A stretch of DNA of 64,000 nt from Gloeopeniophorella convolvens (taxonomy: Eukaryota > Basidiomycota > Agaricomycetes > Russulales): contig WTXD01000004.1 in the NCBI GenBank assembly GCA_022496205.1, positions 124,001 to 188,000 of the forward strand, read 5' to 3'. Every line of letters starts with the position of its first letter. Position 1 is the stretch's first letter. The notes beneath the pieces were generated by a model. That model searched no databases. It worked only from the letters and a program-made list of their open reading frames with translations, and was not told the origin of the DNA. A program made the position numbers and the translations under genes. Below, piece by piece: positions 1 through 11,116 of this stretch.

Positions 1-927
1 CTGATCAGAGATCTGCTGTCCCGTCTTCCAGTTCCAGACTGAAATGTACTTGATGCGCGCGCCAGTCGCGACGTGATCTCCGCAGACGCATAGGTTGTCG
101 AGCTGAGCGCGGATGCCGTTCCATGGACTGAAAGAACCCGTGGGCCCGACTGCCAAGGGATGGACTGCTCCCGTTGATAACGTACACACATGGAAGGCAC
201 GATCGCTGGTACACGACATCATCGGTTCGTTTCGATAATTACCGGAGAAGAGAAGCACGTACAGCATGTAGATGAGCAGGTCCTGGGACGCGTCGATGCA
301 GAAGCTGGTAGCTTCTGGTGGGACGTTGAGGACCCAATGGGCTCCTTCGATCTGGCGGAGCCGCGAAGGCACACGGAGAACAAGGAGGTCCTGGCGGGGC
401 CCCACGGCATCGACGTGCTTCGTGCGGAAAACGATGATGTTCCCAGAGACGGCTACAGGGTGCCCCCAACCGTTGAGGAGACCCACATCTTCTGCCTTGG
501 CCAGGTCGAGATTCTCCCACGCAGCGCCGTGCGCAGTCAGCAGCTCGAGCTTCTCCGCCTTGCTCAGCCTGTTCTGCGGGGTGTCGCACATCCCATACTT
601 GTAGAGGCTAAGCTTGTAGCGGAGGCTCGCGGAGGTTGCGATCACGTCCCGGAAAACGCGACATGTCTGGAGCGCGTCTGAGTCAGATCAACCTCGGCAG
701 ACGACGCGGCACGCGGCACAGACCAGTTGGCACGCCAGGACCGACTTGGGGTGCGACATCTCCAGGACCTTGATCATGAGCTCCTCTGGGAGGATCATGA
801 GATGGGTGCTACTGGCTTTCTTCACTTCGGGTGCGGAGGAGGCAGTGGCTCGTTGTCTGAAGGATGTTGTGAACGGATGAAGAAGGCGTGGACGGAAGCT
901 TGGCGGCGGCGCAACGACGTAGGCCAT
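1..927 (-). CDS. F-box protein, 3' end cut by window edge
   Basis: Probable substrate-recognition subunit of an SCF ubiquitin ligase. An F-box is visible near the N-terminus (LPEELMIKVLEM, then a Cys-rich helix ending CRVFRDVI). The next exon reads on through ATSASLRYKLSLYKYGM, and later RTKHVDAVGPRQDLLVLRV and WNWKTGQQ, a pattern seen in Agaricomycete F-box proteins with a beta-propeller-like C-terminal part. Two start codons are possible, at 927 or 798; 927 is given because it leaves a short N-terminal extension. A short intron of about 42 bases near 690-735 is needed to join the F-box to the following exon, and its edges are uncertain. The same layout occurs in the two F-box genes at 19,890-23,650, so this is probably a third member of that subfamily. 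The stop codon lies outside the window. Confidence 0.7.
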
Positions 928-1353
928 GATGTTGGCGGTTTCTAGGCGGGATGGATGCCTTCCCGGGCTGAAAATGTTTGACAAGCGAGCTGGCGGGGAA
1001 AAGTAAAGGGCAATGTCTTGCTGATCATGGCCGGTTTTGACCCACCAACTGCACAAGCTATACGTACACCATCGACCCCGCCCCCGACGAGCGCTTGCTA
1101 GGCCAGCAAACGCTATCATCTATCAATTCCGCACAGTCGGCGGTCGGTCCGCCGTGCGCGCTCGTCTCACTCAAGTCCGAGGGCCGCTTTGCCGGTCAAT
1201 GTCCTCATGCGACTCGGGCAGATTGTGGGAATACGACGCGAGTCAACGATACAATTGGACAATGCAATGGCGTCTGCGCGTAGACGTGCGCGCGCCCGGA
1301 CGCGAGCGAATCTCAAACACCGAAGACCCGCATGGCTAGCAACTTCTACCGAC
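928..1353. other. intergenic, no gene seen
   Basis: This stretch lies 3' of the first SDR gene and 5' of the F-box gene, both on the minus strand. It should hold the F-box promoter and the SDR terminator. Several short open frames overlap here on both strands, but none has a recognisable motif or splice structure. Confidence 0.6.
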
Positions 1354-2662
1354 TCACAGCCTTCGCTGCATCGTCTGCAACACTGCGTCAACCGCCCCGT
1401 CCATATGCTTCGCAATATCTACGGCTTTGGGGCTCCAGCCGAGCCCCCTGGCGCGGTCGCACTGGAACCTCTGGCTCGCAGCAAATATCTGCCATTCCCT
1501 GAGAAAACGCGAGGATCAAAGTCAACCATCATTGGCGTCATAAGGGTCGGGACGATAAGCCCCAGACATCAGCACATACCGGCTCAGATCTTCAACCTTA
1601 ATCGACTCCGGAGCGCTGTCCTCCAGGACCCCCCGGCGCTTGAGCGCTTCTCCGACCAACTCCATAAGTGTCTTGCATGACACGGCGTTGGCGACGCCGA
1701 GATAATATCGTTCGTAGGCACTTGTGTCATTGTCCACGCCGCTCAAGATGCGCGCAACCACGCGTACAAACAGGTCGACGAGATCATCCAGCCCGACCTG
1801 GGGCCCCAGTCAGTTAAAGAACCTGATGGGAGGCGGGTCGCGAACCAAGTACAGGACGTTCGAGCCCTCTCCGATATAGCAAGGGCGCCGGCGAAGGGTG
1901 GCGAGATGTATCAAGTACTTGATGAAGACCGACCCTGCTGGGAGAGGCCCATCGGATATGCCGATGATGCCGCCTGGAGAGATGATGTGCGTCTCAGCGT
2001 ATCCCGCTTCGCCAGCTTGCAAGATTCTGCGCGGATCTCCGTGAGGCATCATGCATCATAGAGTTACGTTGACTGGTGGGGCTTACGGAACGTCGACTTG
2101 ACCGTGGAGCTTGTCGATGGTGATCGCACGGATGTCATCCACGTTTGCGTCCTTTGCATAGGCAAGATGTGTGAGATAAGTTCAGCCCGGGAGACGTGCC
2201 AGAGGACGTACATTCCAGATCTTGCCCTCGGGGTCGAACTTCCCCTCTCTTCCACTGTCTGAGAACACCCCGGAGCCACTGGTATGAACGAGAGCGCCCT
2301 GTTTCTTCCCATCTTCCTCCACGCGCTTTCTCAGCCCGGTTAGAATCGCATTCGTCAGCGATACGTTATCCGAGTCGGCCGTGTTGATCACGATGTCCGC
2401 TTCCCGAGCGTGCTTCTCGATGAGTTCAAGGTCCCCGAAGGATCCTTGGAGGACTGTGACATTGAGGCCGACAGCGGCAATACGGTCAATGTATTCTGGC
2501 CTTCGGACGAGAGCGGCGATGGAAAGAGTGGGGTGAGCCTTGCAGAGAGCTACGAGCAGAGTACCTGGGAGTACTATGCATGAGCACGGTTAGTGACAGC
2601 CATCCAGAGCTTGACGCACCACCGATGTAGCCCGTCGCGCCGATAAGGAAAATGCCGGTCAT
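1354..2662 (-). CDS. NAD(P)-binding Rossmann protein (NmrA-like atypical SDR), copy 1
   Basis: About 330 residues after splicing. The N-terminus MTGIFLIGATGYIGG holds the GxxGxxG dinucleotide-binding motif of extended short-chain dehydrogenases. Later landmarks are LVRRPEYIDRI, VVQGSF-type strand ends (VLQGSFGDLELIEKHA), INTADSDNV, SPGGIIG, YIGEGSNVLY, VGLDDLVDLFVRV and AYERYYLG. I infer five introns, with strong donors such as GTATGT at 1,579 and GTACGT after the codons for IWN. The last exon ends GLGWSPKAVDIAKHMDGAV and stops at 1,354. No YxxxK active-site motif is seen at the expected place, so it may act like NmrA or isoflavone-reductase-like proteins rather than as a classical dehydrogenase. 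Two close paralogues lie at 7,098-10,247 with the same exon pattern. The substrate is unknown. Confidence 0.85.
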
Positions 2663-3919
2663 CTTGTGAGGGATTCAAACCCAATGACCAGACGTGGTGA
2701 GCATTGCTCTCAATATAAGTACCATGAGCGAACGCGTCTCGTTGGTGGGAGGCGAGACGATGCCCGAGGCGGGGACGGCACAATAGGGTGACGTTGCTCG
2801 GCCAGGAACATCGTCGACGGCTTGAGACTTGTGATACGTTGAGTGAATGCCTAAGTCCGACAGTCGAGCTGAGAAACCGCGGGACCATACCCAGCATCGC
2901 CCGGGTTCGTTCTGCTCGACGCGAGAGCACCAGTGAAGACCATCAATCGTCGAGCTCCTCATTCACGATCTGGAACCGCAGGTCCCAGCTGCTTGAGTGG
3001 AGATCCTGGGCATAGAGTTGCCGGTGATATGCATCGGCGTTGTGGGATGACTAACAGAGGACCCGGATGGCAGCAAGCATTACCAAGGTCAAGCTGCAGG
3101 GAATCATCACGGCACCGAGAAGCCTCGTGAGGTTATAACTTACATGATCCCAGCAAGTTCTCTACTTCCAACAACACAAGTAATATTCAGGGACCGAGCA
3201 ATTCCGAGAAACCGTTGGCGGTTCGAGACAGTGGTATATGCCACGTTAAGGGAATGCTTCTGGCAGTTGTGGTGCTATGCAGGCTTATGCAGTGGCATGG
3301 TCTTGGTGAGCAGCTTCGGAAGCGCTAGCAGGAGGAGATCACGTAGGACACTGTGCCAGTACTGGCCGTGCCAAGCTCAGGCAGAAACAAGTGGAGTGTG
3401 CAACGCCGGCGCGGGCGCCAGCTGAGTTTCGGAAGTATCCGCGGCCTTGTCCGTGTCCGACCCAATGCATGCCATTCAACCTCCGAGTAATTTTCTGTAA
3501 CTTTACTGCTACATCTCCCTTCCAAGGTGACCTTACTACTCAAGGGCCATATCAATTTTGCTACTACATAAGTACTTATGGTTCGACTATTGCGATCGGA
3601 GACCGCGCCCGCAGCGCGCGTGCCTGAGCCGTCCCCGCGTGACTTATAGCTGCCTGCTCTCGTTCATCGGTGCTGTGCGCGCACGTTTCCAAGAAGTCGT
3701 GCCAGATAAAATTGGTTTGATTATAGTATGGACAAGTAGTATAAATATATTGTAGCCACGATGCGCAAACGCTGCACGTTTGCCGCGAATCCGACTGTAC
3801 ATTCAACATGGACATAATCCAAAATACTTTGCTACGACATGGCTAGGGCAACACAAGGTCAATGATGTCCGAGTCAAGGCCATCCAGAATCACTCACTGC
3901 AGGTACCCGGCCGTCCAGC
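2663..3919. other. intergenic, no convincing gene
   Basis: This 1.26 kb gap lies between the start of SDR copy 1 and the stop of the next minus-strand gene, so it should carry the SDR promoter. A TATA-like string (GTATAAATATATTG) sits near 3,738. Short open frames exist on both strands, but none shows family motifs or consistent splice sites. Confidence 0.55.
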
Positions 3920-5531
3920 TCAAAGTTCCCACCATTTGTCGAAACGATGCGACGCTCGGAGATATGACACCTCCACAATGCGCTTGCATCGCCTTTGCTT
4001 CGCGATGTACGAATCGAACGCTATCTTCTGCTCTGGCGTCCTGCGCTTCTTCTTCTTTTCGTAGAGGATAACAACCTTGCGCAGTGCCGGCAGAGATCCT
4101 TCGAGTGCCCCACCCTCGGTGCAGGCGTCCAATATCCGTCCAACGGGCACTTCGAGCCCGTCGGTGATCCCAAGGATACATGCGTTGACGAATGGGGCGA
4201 GCACCGGGCCCCAGTTCATGATGTCTAGCTCGTCGAACCCGGAAATTTGTGATAAACGCCACATATAAAGGAGTACGACTTCCGCGTTCATCAATATTCC
4301 CGAAAAAGTATGGTATACCGGAGCGAAAATGGCCAGCATGTCCCACGTTTGGACAATGGACTGACTGTAAGCGATAAGCCAGGAACTGCCCTCCCTGGTT
4401 TGAGCACATGGAATGGAGAGCGTTGCAAGAGTGGGCGAGAATTCGATGCGGGCGATTTCACCCGGCGCAAAATCGGGCGCAACGAAGAGCTTCAGAGAGT
4501 GGGTGAAGTCCGGGACATGATTATCCTTGATGTATGTGTGAAAGTCGGTGAAAGTCGGTCGCGCATCCATCACGGATGCGATCTCTTCTAGTTTTTTGAG
4601 GGAACCAGAAAAGTGGAAAGTTTCCAATGCGTGGAGCTCGATGTGTTTGATTAGGGACGTGTGATGTACATCGGAAGGCGTTTCTTTGGAGGACCACAAC
4701 CGACGAAGTCCAGTACGAGGACCTTCAGCCGAGGCGTGCTCTGGAGGACTGTGAAGAGGACGCCCGTAGATATACTCACTCTGTTTAAGTGAAGGGATGT
4801 GAGGTTGGTCGCTGTCGCCGTCCAGTGCGGGACCTCTCGGATGGTAACACCCCTGAGGTTCAATAAAGTCAAGTCCGGTGCATGGCCACCAAGGAGTGAA
4901 GGAGGGAGCGGGTTATCGAGGTCTGCTATGGGAGGGTGTCCGTCATTTTCCACGAGAGTCAGGCGCTCCAACCGGGGCAATGGGACCGTCATGACATTGA
5001 TGAGATGTGCGAATGCCGGGCCACTGGAGTACAATGTTGCCTCGCGGAAGCGTTCCGTCTGCTGCAGAACGAGCTTCAGAGCCGGAGTATCCTTTTTCCG
5101 GAAATGAAGGATGGAGGGGAAGTTAATGGACAGGGGGAAAGACGACGGCGCGTTCTCCAGCATGGCTTGAATGGACATCCCGCGTATGTACTGTAGTTTT
5201 AGATCGAGGCGGCGCGGAGATGCTCGGATAACCTGATGCCACCAGCGGCAGACACGCTCCAAGGTATTCCACCAAGGTGACAGATCCATCCTGGCATACT
5301 TTGCCTTGCTGACCACACCTTCCCATGATATTTCGCATCCGAGCCGGTAATGGTTGAATATCTCGAGGAGGACTTCATTAGGAATGTCGTGGATAGTTTT
5401 CCGTCTAGTAGCACCTGATTCGTGGGCATCTAACTATCACGCTCGCCGAACACGGCATAAGGAGCAATTTACTCACATAAGAATCCTCTCAAGGCGGGTT
5501 GATCAGTCCCACTCGTATGCAAGGGGACCAT
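3920..5531 (-). CDS. F-box/LRR-like protein
   Basis: About 500 residues in three inferred exons. Exon 1 begins MVPLHTSGTDQPALRGFL at 5,531 and is joined by a GTGAGT...TTAG intron to the F-box itself, IHDIPNEVLLEIFNHYRL. A helix of the form WNTLERVCRWWHQVIRASPRRLDL follows, which is the standard continuation in Agaricomycete F-box-like proteins. The rest is an irregular leucine-rich array, for example LPRLERLTLVEND, LTLLNLRGVTIREVP and LTSLHLNRVSI. A second intron near 4,650-4,695, with a CTAAT branch-like site, joins LKVLVLDF to the last exon, which ends HRFDKWWEL. The expected role is an SCF adaptor that binds Skp1 through the F-box and a target through the LRR-like part. It belongs to the same broad family as the genes at 44,222, 47,087 and 50,622. 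Confidence 0.82.
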
Positions 5532-6109
5532 CGTTGCGACGAGTAAGAAGCGTTCAAAGAATGTGTTAGACTGTTAGGGAGGGGGATAGCTGATTGGCAC
5601 AAGGTTAGAGTTGCTGATGCGTCGCCCTTAAAGAGCCCGGCACTATCGATATCGAGAAGAAAAAGAATCGGCTGAGGCGGAAAAATAGCATTTGCGTGGC
5701 TTTCAATTGTGCACAACTGGGCAACGCGCAACCCTGACGAGACTGAAGCTCCAAAGGGGGACCGTGAGTCGACGTCGTGACGGGGCGTGTACTGGAAGGT
5801 CTCCCACCGCCAGACGACGACAGGCTGAGGAAATTGGGAGGTAACGCTGCGCTGGGACAACACGCCCTCGCAGGGAGACGCAGACTCGGAATACCTATAC
5901 TCGGCCATTCTGCCCGCCTAGCCACTGCCTAGCCACCGTCACGTCAGGGAGCAAAAGTTGTGGCGATGTCGGGGTCATTGCGATAACGTCATGGCACCAT
6001 GGCACGTGCCACGGGAATCAAGCAGCGACCGGCCCGGCCCCATCATCGGATACCCGTTCTTGCCTCCAACAAGCCTTGCAATCATACTACGGTTAACAGG
6101 CAAAGCGCA
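5532..6109. other. divergent intergenic region (F-box / NAT9)
   Basis: The F-box gene reads leftward and the acetyltransferase reads rightward from this 578-base region, so it should hold both promoters. A CACGTG E-box-type site occurs near 6,003. Overlapping minus-strand open frames of 106-139 codons lie here but have no motifs and overlap each other in different frames, so I do not call them genes. Confidence 0.5.
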
Positions 6110-6994
6110 ATGAAGGTCAACGCTCAGACAGCCCTTGTCGGGAGTACCGTCGTCCTCGTTCCCTACCGGTGAGCTCCCCGTAGTCTGCCGGATGCCCTAA
6201 TGCCAACCGCCCCCAGCACAGTGCAGAATATGTCGAGGTCCGCCCTTCTGTTCTTCAGGTCCAAAGTTTCAATACGACACCAGCTTCTCTGCGAATAGAC
6301 GTACCATGCGTGGATGCAGAGCCCGGAGCTGCGCGAGCTCACTGCAAGCGAGGAGCTGACGCTGGAGGAAGAGTATGCAATGCAGCGTGAGCGCCGTTCT
6401 TCGGTTTGCACGCCGTAGAGCTTCACAGAGGAGCAGGAAGCTGGCAAGAGGATGAGGACAGTGCGTATTCTGACCTCCATATCTCTTCGTTCCATATACT
6501 CAGCGTCGTTGCACCTTCCGCAGAGCTCACATTCATCGTGCTCGCCCGTTCGTTGGAAGCCGAGTCCAACGTCGAACTGTCCAACGAGGACATTCGAGCG
6601 TTGCCCATGATCGGCGACGTCAACCTATTCTTCAAGAATTCGCGCGACGATCCCGACTTCGAGGTCGAGTGTGAGGTCATGATCGCCGGTTCGGACCCTT
6701 CCCCACTGCCCTTTCCCCGCTCACTGACGTGCTCCCGCAGAAGCCGCCTACCGCGGACAGCGGAGAGCGTACGCGGCGCTCTCGCTTCTCTTGCGCTACG
6801 CATGCGACAAGCTCGGTGTCCGGAGGGAGCATTTCGTGGCGCGGATCGGCGCCTCAAACGCGCGGAGCATCGCGTTGTTCACGAGCCTCGGGTTTGGCAT
6901 CGCCCGGACAGTCACTGTCTTCGACGAGGTCGAGATGCGCGTGGTGGGGTCTGACACAACGTGGCCGTCGGGGGAGGTGCGAGAGTACTCATGA
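6110..6994 (+). CDS. GNAT-family N-acetyltransferase, NAT9-like
   Basis: About 220 residues from six inferred exons. The N-terminus MKVNAQTALVGSTVVLVPYR, then (after an intron) AEYVETYHAWMQSPELRELTA and EELTLEEEYAMQRSW, matches the N-acetyltransferase 9 family closely. The core continues with LTFIVLARS, MIGDVNLFF, FEVECEVMIAE, then YRGQRRAYAALSLLLRYAC, which is the acetyl-CoA-binding region. It ends FVARIGASNARSIALFTSLGFG. Introns have regular GTGAGC or GTGCGT donors; the acceptor at CACAG before the AEYV exon gives the best protein. NAT9 proteins transfer acetyl groups from acetyl-CoA to protein N-termini or amines; the target here is unknown. Its stop is about 100 bases from the stop of the convergent SDR copy 2. 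Confidence 0.9.
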
Positions 6995-7097
6995 GGTTGC
7001 CATTTCCCTGTCCAGACTGCGATGTATGTAACGATAGAACAAATCCTATCTACGAGTACGGGTTAGGCTTGTCGCCGAGAAACCCGTTGTCTCCGTC

Positions 7098-8415
7098 CTA
7101 CAGTTGGCGATGCAGCGTATCCAGAGCAGCATCGATGGTCTCGTTCATGTACTCCTTCATATCCACTGGCTTGGGATTCCAACCCAAGCTTTTCGCCCGG
7201 TCGTATTCGAGCCTCTGATCAGCAGCAAAGACTTGGGACAGGCTGAATGACATGACCAAAGACATCAGCACGTCGGCGGATGTAAGAAAAGGGCCAGGGA
7301 AACGCACGCATCCGCCCCCTCTACGCTGATTGAGACGGGGGTGGCATCTGGTATGACCGTGCGCCGCGCGAGCTTCTCGCCGACGGCGGTCATGATGGTC
7401 TTCAACGGCAAGGGGTTGACCGCGCCGATGTAGTACCTCTCGTACGCGCTCTTGTCCTTGTCCGCGCCGCTCAGCACGCGCGCGAACACGAGCAAATAGA
7501 GATCGACGAGGTCATTGAGCTCCACCTAGTATACACCCCATCAGGCTGCGAGCAGGAGAGGGCACAAGACGAGCGCCACACCATGTAGAAGCGGTTCGTG
7601 CCTTCGCCGAGGTACGCCACGCGTTGCTTCTGCGTCAAGAACTGGATCAGGAGCTTGATAAAGATGGATCCCGCTAGCACGGGCGCGCCGCGCGCCTCGC
7701 CGATAACACCGCCGGGGGAGATGATGTGCGTGTCGATGTAGCGCGCCTCGCCCGCCTGCAAGATCCTATCAGCCCACGGCCGAAAGGGCCAGGTCAGCTC
7801 GCGAAACGGCGCGCCGAGAGCGCTGGCGATGCGTACGCGACGTCGACCGGGCCGTGCAGCCTGTCCGCGGTAATCGAGCGGATGTCGTCCGGGTTGGCGT
7901 CCTGAACGCAGCAACGCCATTCAGAGTCGCACACAGAGCAGCAGGGGCAGCGCACGTACGTTCCACACCCGCCCGTTCGGATCCGCCTTGCCCTCCCTGC
8001 GGCCGTCCAGGAACACCGCGCCGCCGCCCGTGTGCAGCAGCGCGCCAGGCGGCTTGCCGTCCTCCTCGACGCGCTTGCGCAGGCCCGCGAGGATCGCGTT
8101 GGTCAGTGGGACGGTGTCGCAGTCGGCCGTGTTGATGACGATGTCCGCGGCGCGCGAGAGGCGCTCAATGAGCGCGAGGTCGTCGAACGTGCCCTGCACT
8201 GCGCTGACATGCTCGCCGAGCGCGCGCACGCGGGCGATGGTGTCTGCACGGCGCACGAGCGCAGTGACGACGAGCGATGGGTGCGCCTGGAGGAGCGCGT
8301 GCAGGACGGCGCCTGCGTCGTGCCGTTGGTGCGTCAGAGAGGGTTGGAACGTACTACGGGCCAACGACGCACCTCCGATGTAGCCCGTCGCACCAATGAA
8401 GAATACGTTGGCCAT
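7098..8415 (-). CDS. NAD(P)-binding Rossmann protein (NmrA-like atypical SDR), copy 2
   Basis: About 330 residues. It starts MANVFFIGATGYIGG with a GxxGxxG nucleotide-binding loop, then continues AVLHALLQAHPSLVVTALVRRADTI, VQGTFDDLALIERL, INTADCDTVPLTNAILAGL and LLHTGGGAVFLDG. Introns sit at the same places as in copies 1 and 3: after the glycine loop, after WN, after VDVA, after RFYMV, and before the last exon (LSQVFAADQRLEYDRAKSL). The intron after VDVA is GTACGC...GATAG, and without it the frame closes. The C-terminus is LGWNPKPVDMKEYMNETID. The coding sequence is more GC-rich than copy 1. It is convergent with NAT9 on its 3' side. The substrate is unknown, and no YxxxK catalytic pair is seen. 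Confidence 0.85.
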
Positions 8416-8980
8416 GTTAACTATGTGGTGGGTCGAATAGATGGGCTGCGATGGGAAGTTTGTGGGAAGCTGCCACTGGTTGGCGCTGCTCTTTTATGCC
8501 GGCCCCTAACTCATACGCACTGGCAGCCCCACTGAAATAGAACCCGCCTGGATTGATTAGAGGCTTGCGGAAGCCTGGTAATGGAAATCGATGCAATATC
8601 GCATGAGAAAGTTCGAGGGCTGTGAGCGTCATGTTCGTTGCATGCTGCAGTGCGCCGACAAGTACTGCTGAGTCACAGTACTGCCAGAGATAGAGCCTAA
8701 GTCCGATAGCTTTGGACGTGTAAGCTGCTTGTTGAAGTGAGTCATCACTGAAGTCCACGTTAACTGTCCGTCGGCTTCCTCTTATTCAGCAGCGTGTCTG
8801 TGCGCCAATCGCCGAGGGCCTCAAGCTTATAAGAGGGCGCATGCTCAGCGCTCATCGCCAGTACCGGATTCATCGTAGCCCATGGACATGTGGCCCCCTG
8901 TATCAACCCGCATATATGCTGCGAGCGATATAGTGGGGCACGGCAATGGAAGGAAAACGACAGATACAACACTGGAGCAC
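8416..8980. other. intergenic between SDR copies 2 and 3
   Basis: Both flanking genes are on the minus strand, so this region should contain the promoter of copy 2 and the 3' UTR of copy 3. A 113-codon open frame here has no recognisable domain and is not called. Confidence 0.55.
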
Positions 8981-10247
8981 TTATTGTAGCTTTGCCAGCG
9001 CAGATGCGATACCCTCGTCCACCCAGTCCTCCAGCACCACCGGGCGCGGTACCCATCCCAGTGCTTTCACGCGCTCGCCCCGAACGAGCTGACTCGCACC
9101 AAGGAAGTGCGCGCCACTGAGGTGGCGTGTCAGTAATAAATCCAGCTATATACAACTGGACTGAAATACGCACGGAGGGATAGCGGAAAGCGGGACGCTG
9201 TGTACCGTGCTTTCTTCGAGCCGGCCCTGCTTGTGAAGGGTTGCGCTGAAAAGGCTGATGATGTTCTTCCATGTATAGGGCGTGCTGACGGCGATGTAGT
9301 ACCGCTCGTACGGGCTAGCTTTTGTGTCTGCGTGGCTGAGCACCCGCGCGAAGATTCGGAGATAGAGGTCGACGATGTCGTCCAGACGAACCTAACCAAA
9401 GACGATGAGGTTAACCCACGAACTTGAGCGACTGATAGAAACACATACCGTGTAGAATAAATTGGAGCCTTCACCAACATATATCCCTTTCTTGAATGCC
9501 AGCACGAACTGAGCCATGAACTTGATAAAGAACGAGCCAGCATGGACCGGTCCTGTTGGCGGACCAACGATCGCTGCGGGGCAAACGATGTACGATTCCG
9601 TGTAGCCCGCTTCAGAAGCCCGGAGAATGCTGAGAAATGCTTCAGAGACGGGGATGCCATACGAGCTATACACGGCAACGTACGGGAAATCAACAGCACC
9701 ATGCAGCATCTCAGGTGTGATCGCGCGGATGTCAGCCTCATTGCCATCCTGCAAGACAGGCTCATGAGTGTCGTATGCATCGTGAATGAGATACCGCGAC
9801 GTACGTTCCAGGTTTTGCCATTCGGGTCACTCTTGCCCTCCTTGCCACCATCTAAGAACACCGCGACCCCGCTCGTGTGAAGGAGGACTGCGGGGGGCTT
9901 GCCGTCTTCTACGACGCGCGCCTTCTGCCCAGCGAGGACAGCGGTAATGAGCGCGACATCATCGCTGTCGGCCGAGTTGACCGTGATTTCCGCAGCGCGC
10001 GCATGTGCCGCGATGAGATCGGTGTCGCTGAACGTGCCCTGGACGACTTCTACGCCCACTGCACGGACTGCGTCGACGTGCGCGGGGTTGCGCACCAAGG
10101 CAGTCACCTTGATGTCCGGGTACGCTTTGCAGAGGCCGACAAGCACTGCACCTGCAAGAGCGGAGTCAGTTGCAGCGGGAATAGAGAGGAACCATCATAT
10201 GCACCGCCAATGTATCCTGTCGCTCCAAGGTAGAAAACGGTAGTCAT
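8981..10247 (-). CDS. NAD(P)-binding Rossmann protein (NmrA-like atypical SDR), copy 3
   Basis: About 330 residues. It starts MTTVFYLGATGYIGGA with the GxxGxxG loop, then AYPDIKVTALVRNPAHVDAV, VEVVQGTFSDTDLIAAHA and NSADSDDVALITAVLAG. Later parts are SYIVCPAAIVGPPTGPV, GIYVGEGSNLFY, VRLDDIVDLYLRIFARVL and SPYERYYIAV. The last exon gives GAHFLGASQLVRGERVKAL and GWVPRPVVLEDWVDEGIA before the stop at 8,981. Exon layout is the same as in copies 1 and 2. One intron (9,630-9,683) is 54 bases long with no in-frame stop, so it can be misread as coding. The catalytic YxxxK is not evident. It is the rightmost of the three-gene family. Confidence 0.85.
9630..9683 (-). other. 54-base intron without in-frame stop (SDR copy 3)
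   Basis: The donor GTACGT and acceptor TTTCTCAG match the introns at the same place in copies 1 and 2, which do contain in-frame stops. The length is 18 codons exactly and the frame is open. Retention would therefore add 18 residues, including a YSSYG segment, instead of truncating the protein. Confidence 0.7.
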
Positions 10248-11116
10248 CTCGATATTGGGGGGAAGGGGGGAATGAGATATAGGACTAGAAAGCCTCGCTG
10301 GTGTTTTAAGGAGGACAAGGCAGGCCCTGTGCCCACGATGTCTCACCTAGGGCTGTGGATGGCTCCGTATCACGGCTGCATAGCAAGATCTGGTATGAAG
10401 ACGGAACAAATCGCTGCTCCAGTAACGCCGATCGGGTGCGATGAGACAAGAACAATAACAGGACCCGAATAATGTAAGATTGGACTATCGCGACAACGGC
10501 GTCAAGCTCCTGCGATTTCGAGTAAGCTCGATGGCGAGGTAGAGTCGCGGAACGATACGCACTGTGTTATCGCTGTTGAGACTGTCGGCGATACTGGAGT
10601 CAGTGTCGACTCTTACATACCCAGAGAGGCATTCCGAGGTAAGCGCGTCGTCCACGTTCCATCATGGCAGCACAGTTGGCTGAGAGCTGACTGAAACACT
10701 TCTCGGAAGGTCGGGGCCACAAGAGCGTTTGGGTCTGTGTGTTAGCCAAAAATTATGAGATTGGTTGATACGCCTGGAGTGTCCTGTGCACTCGAGGCGA
10801 CTCTAGTGACAGTGACCGCACTGCGGCCACTGGTCCACCCTCGGTGCGCCGGCGCGTGCGGCGTCGACGGTGTGTTGTGAAACGGAGTTCATCGGTATTC
10901 AAATCTCGGAATAGTCCGTCGAACCTCGGTGATGACTTCACTTATATGGATAAATTACTTCCTTATGTTTTGAATGGAATATCATATAGATATGTCTCTC
11001 ATAAAAGACATAAGACAGTATATGTTGCGCATAGAGAAAACATAAAAACTCGGAACTGTGACCTATAGCGGCACTCCGAATGCGGCCTCTGGCATCGAGT
11101 ATGCGAGCCGCCCTAC
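10248..11116. other. intergenic, no gene seen
   Basis: This 0.87 kb region should contain the promoter of SDR copy 3 and the 3' flank of the F-box/RCC1 gene. An AT-rich patch lies around 10,940-11,050. No open frame with motifs or splice structure was found. Confidence 0.6.

Noticed and set aside
5489..5925. Two minus-strand frames of 139 and 106 codons
   Set aside because: They overlap one another in different frames, and one covers the first exon of the F-box gene; no motif.
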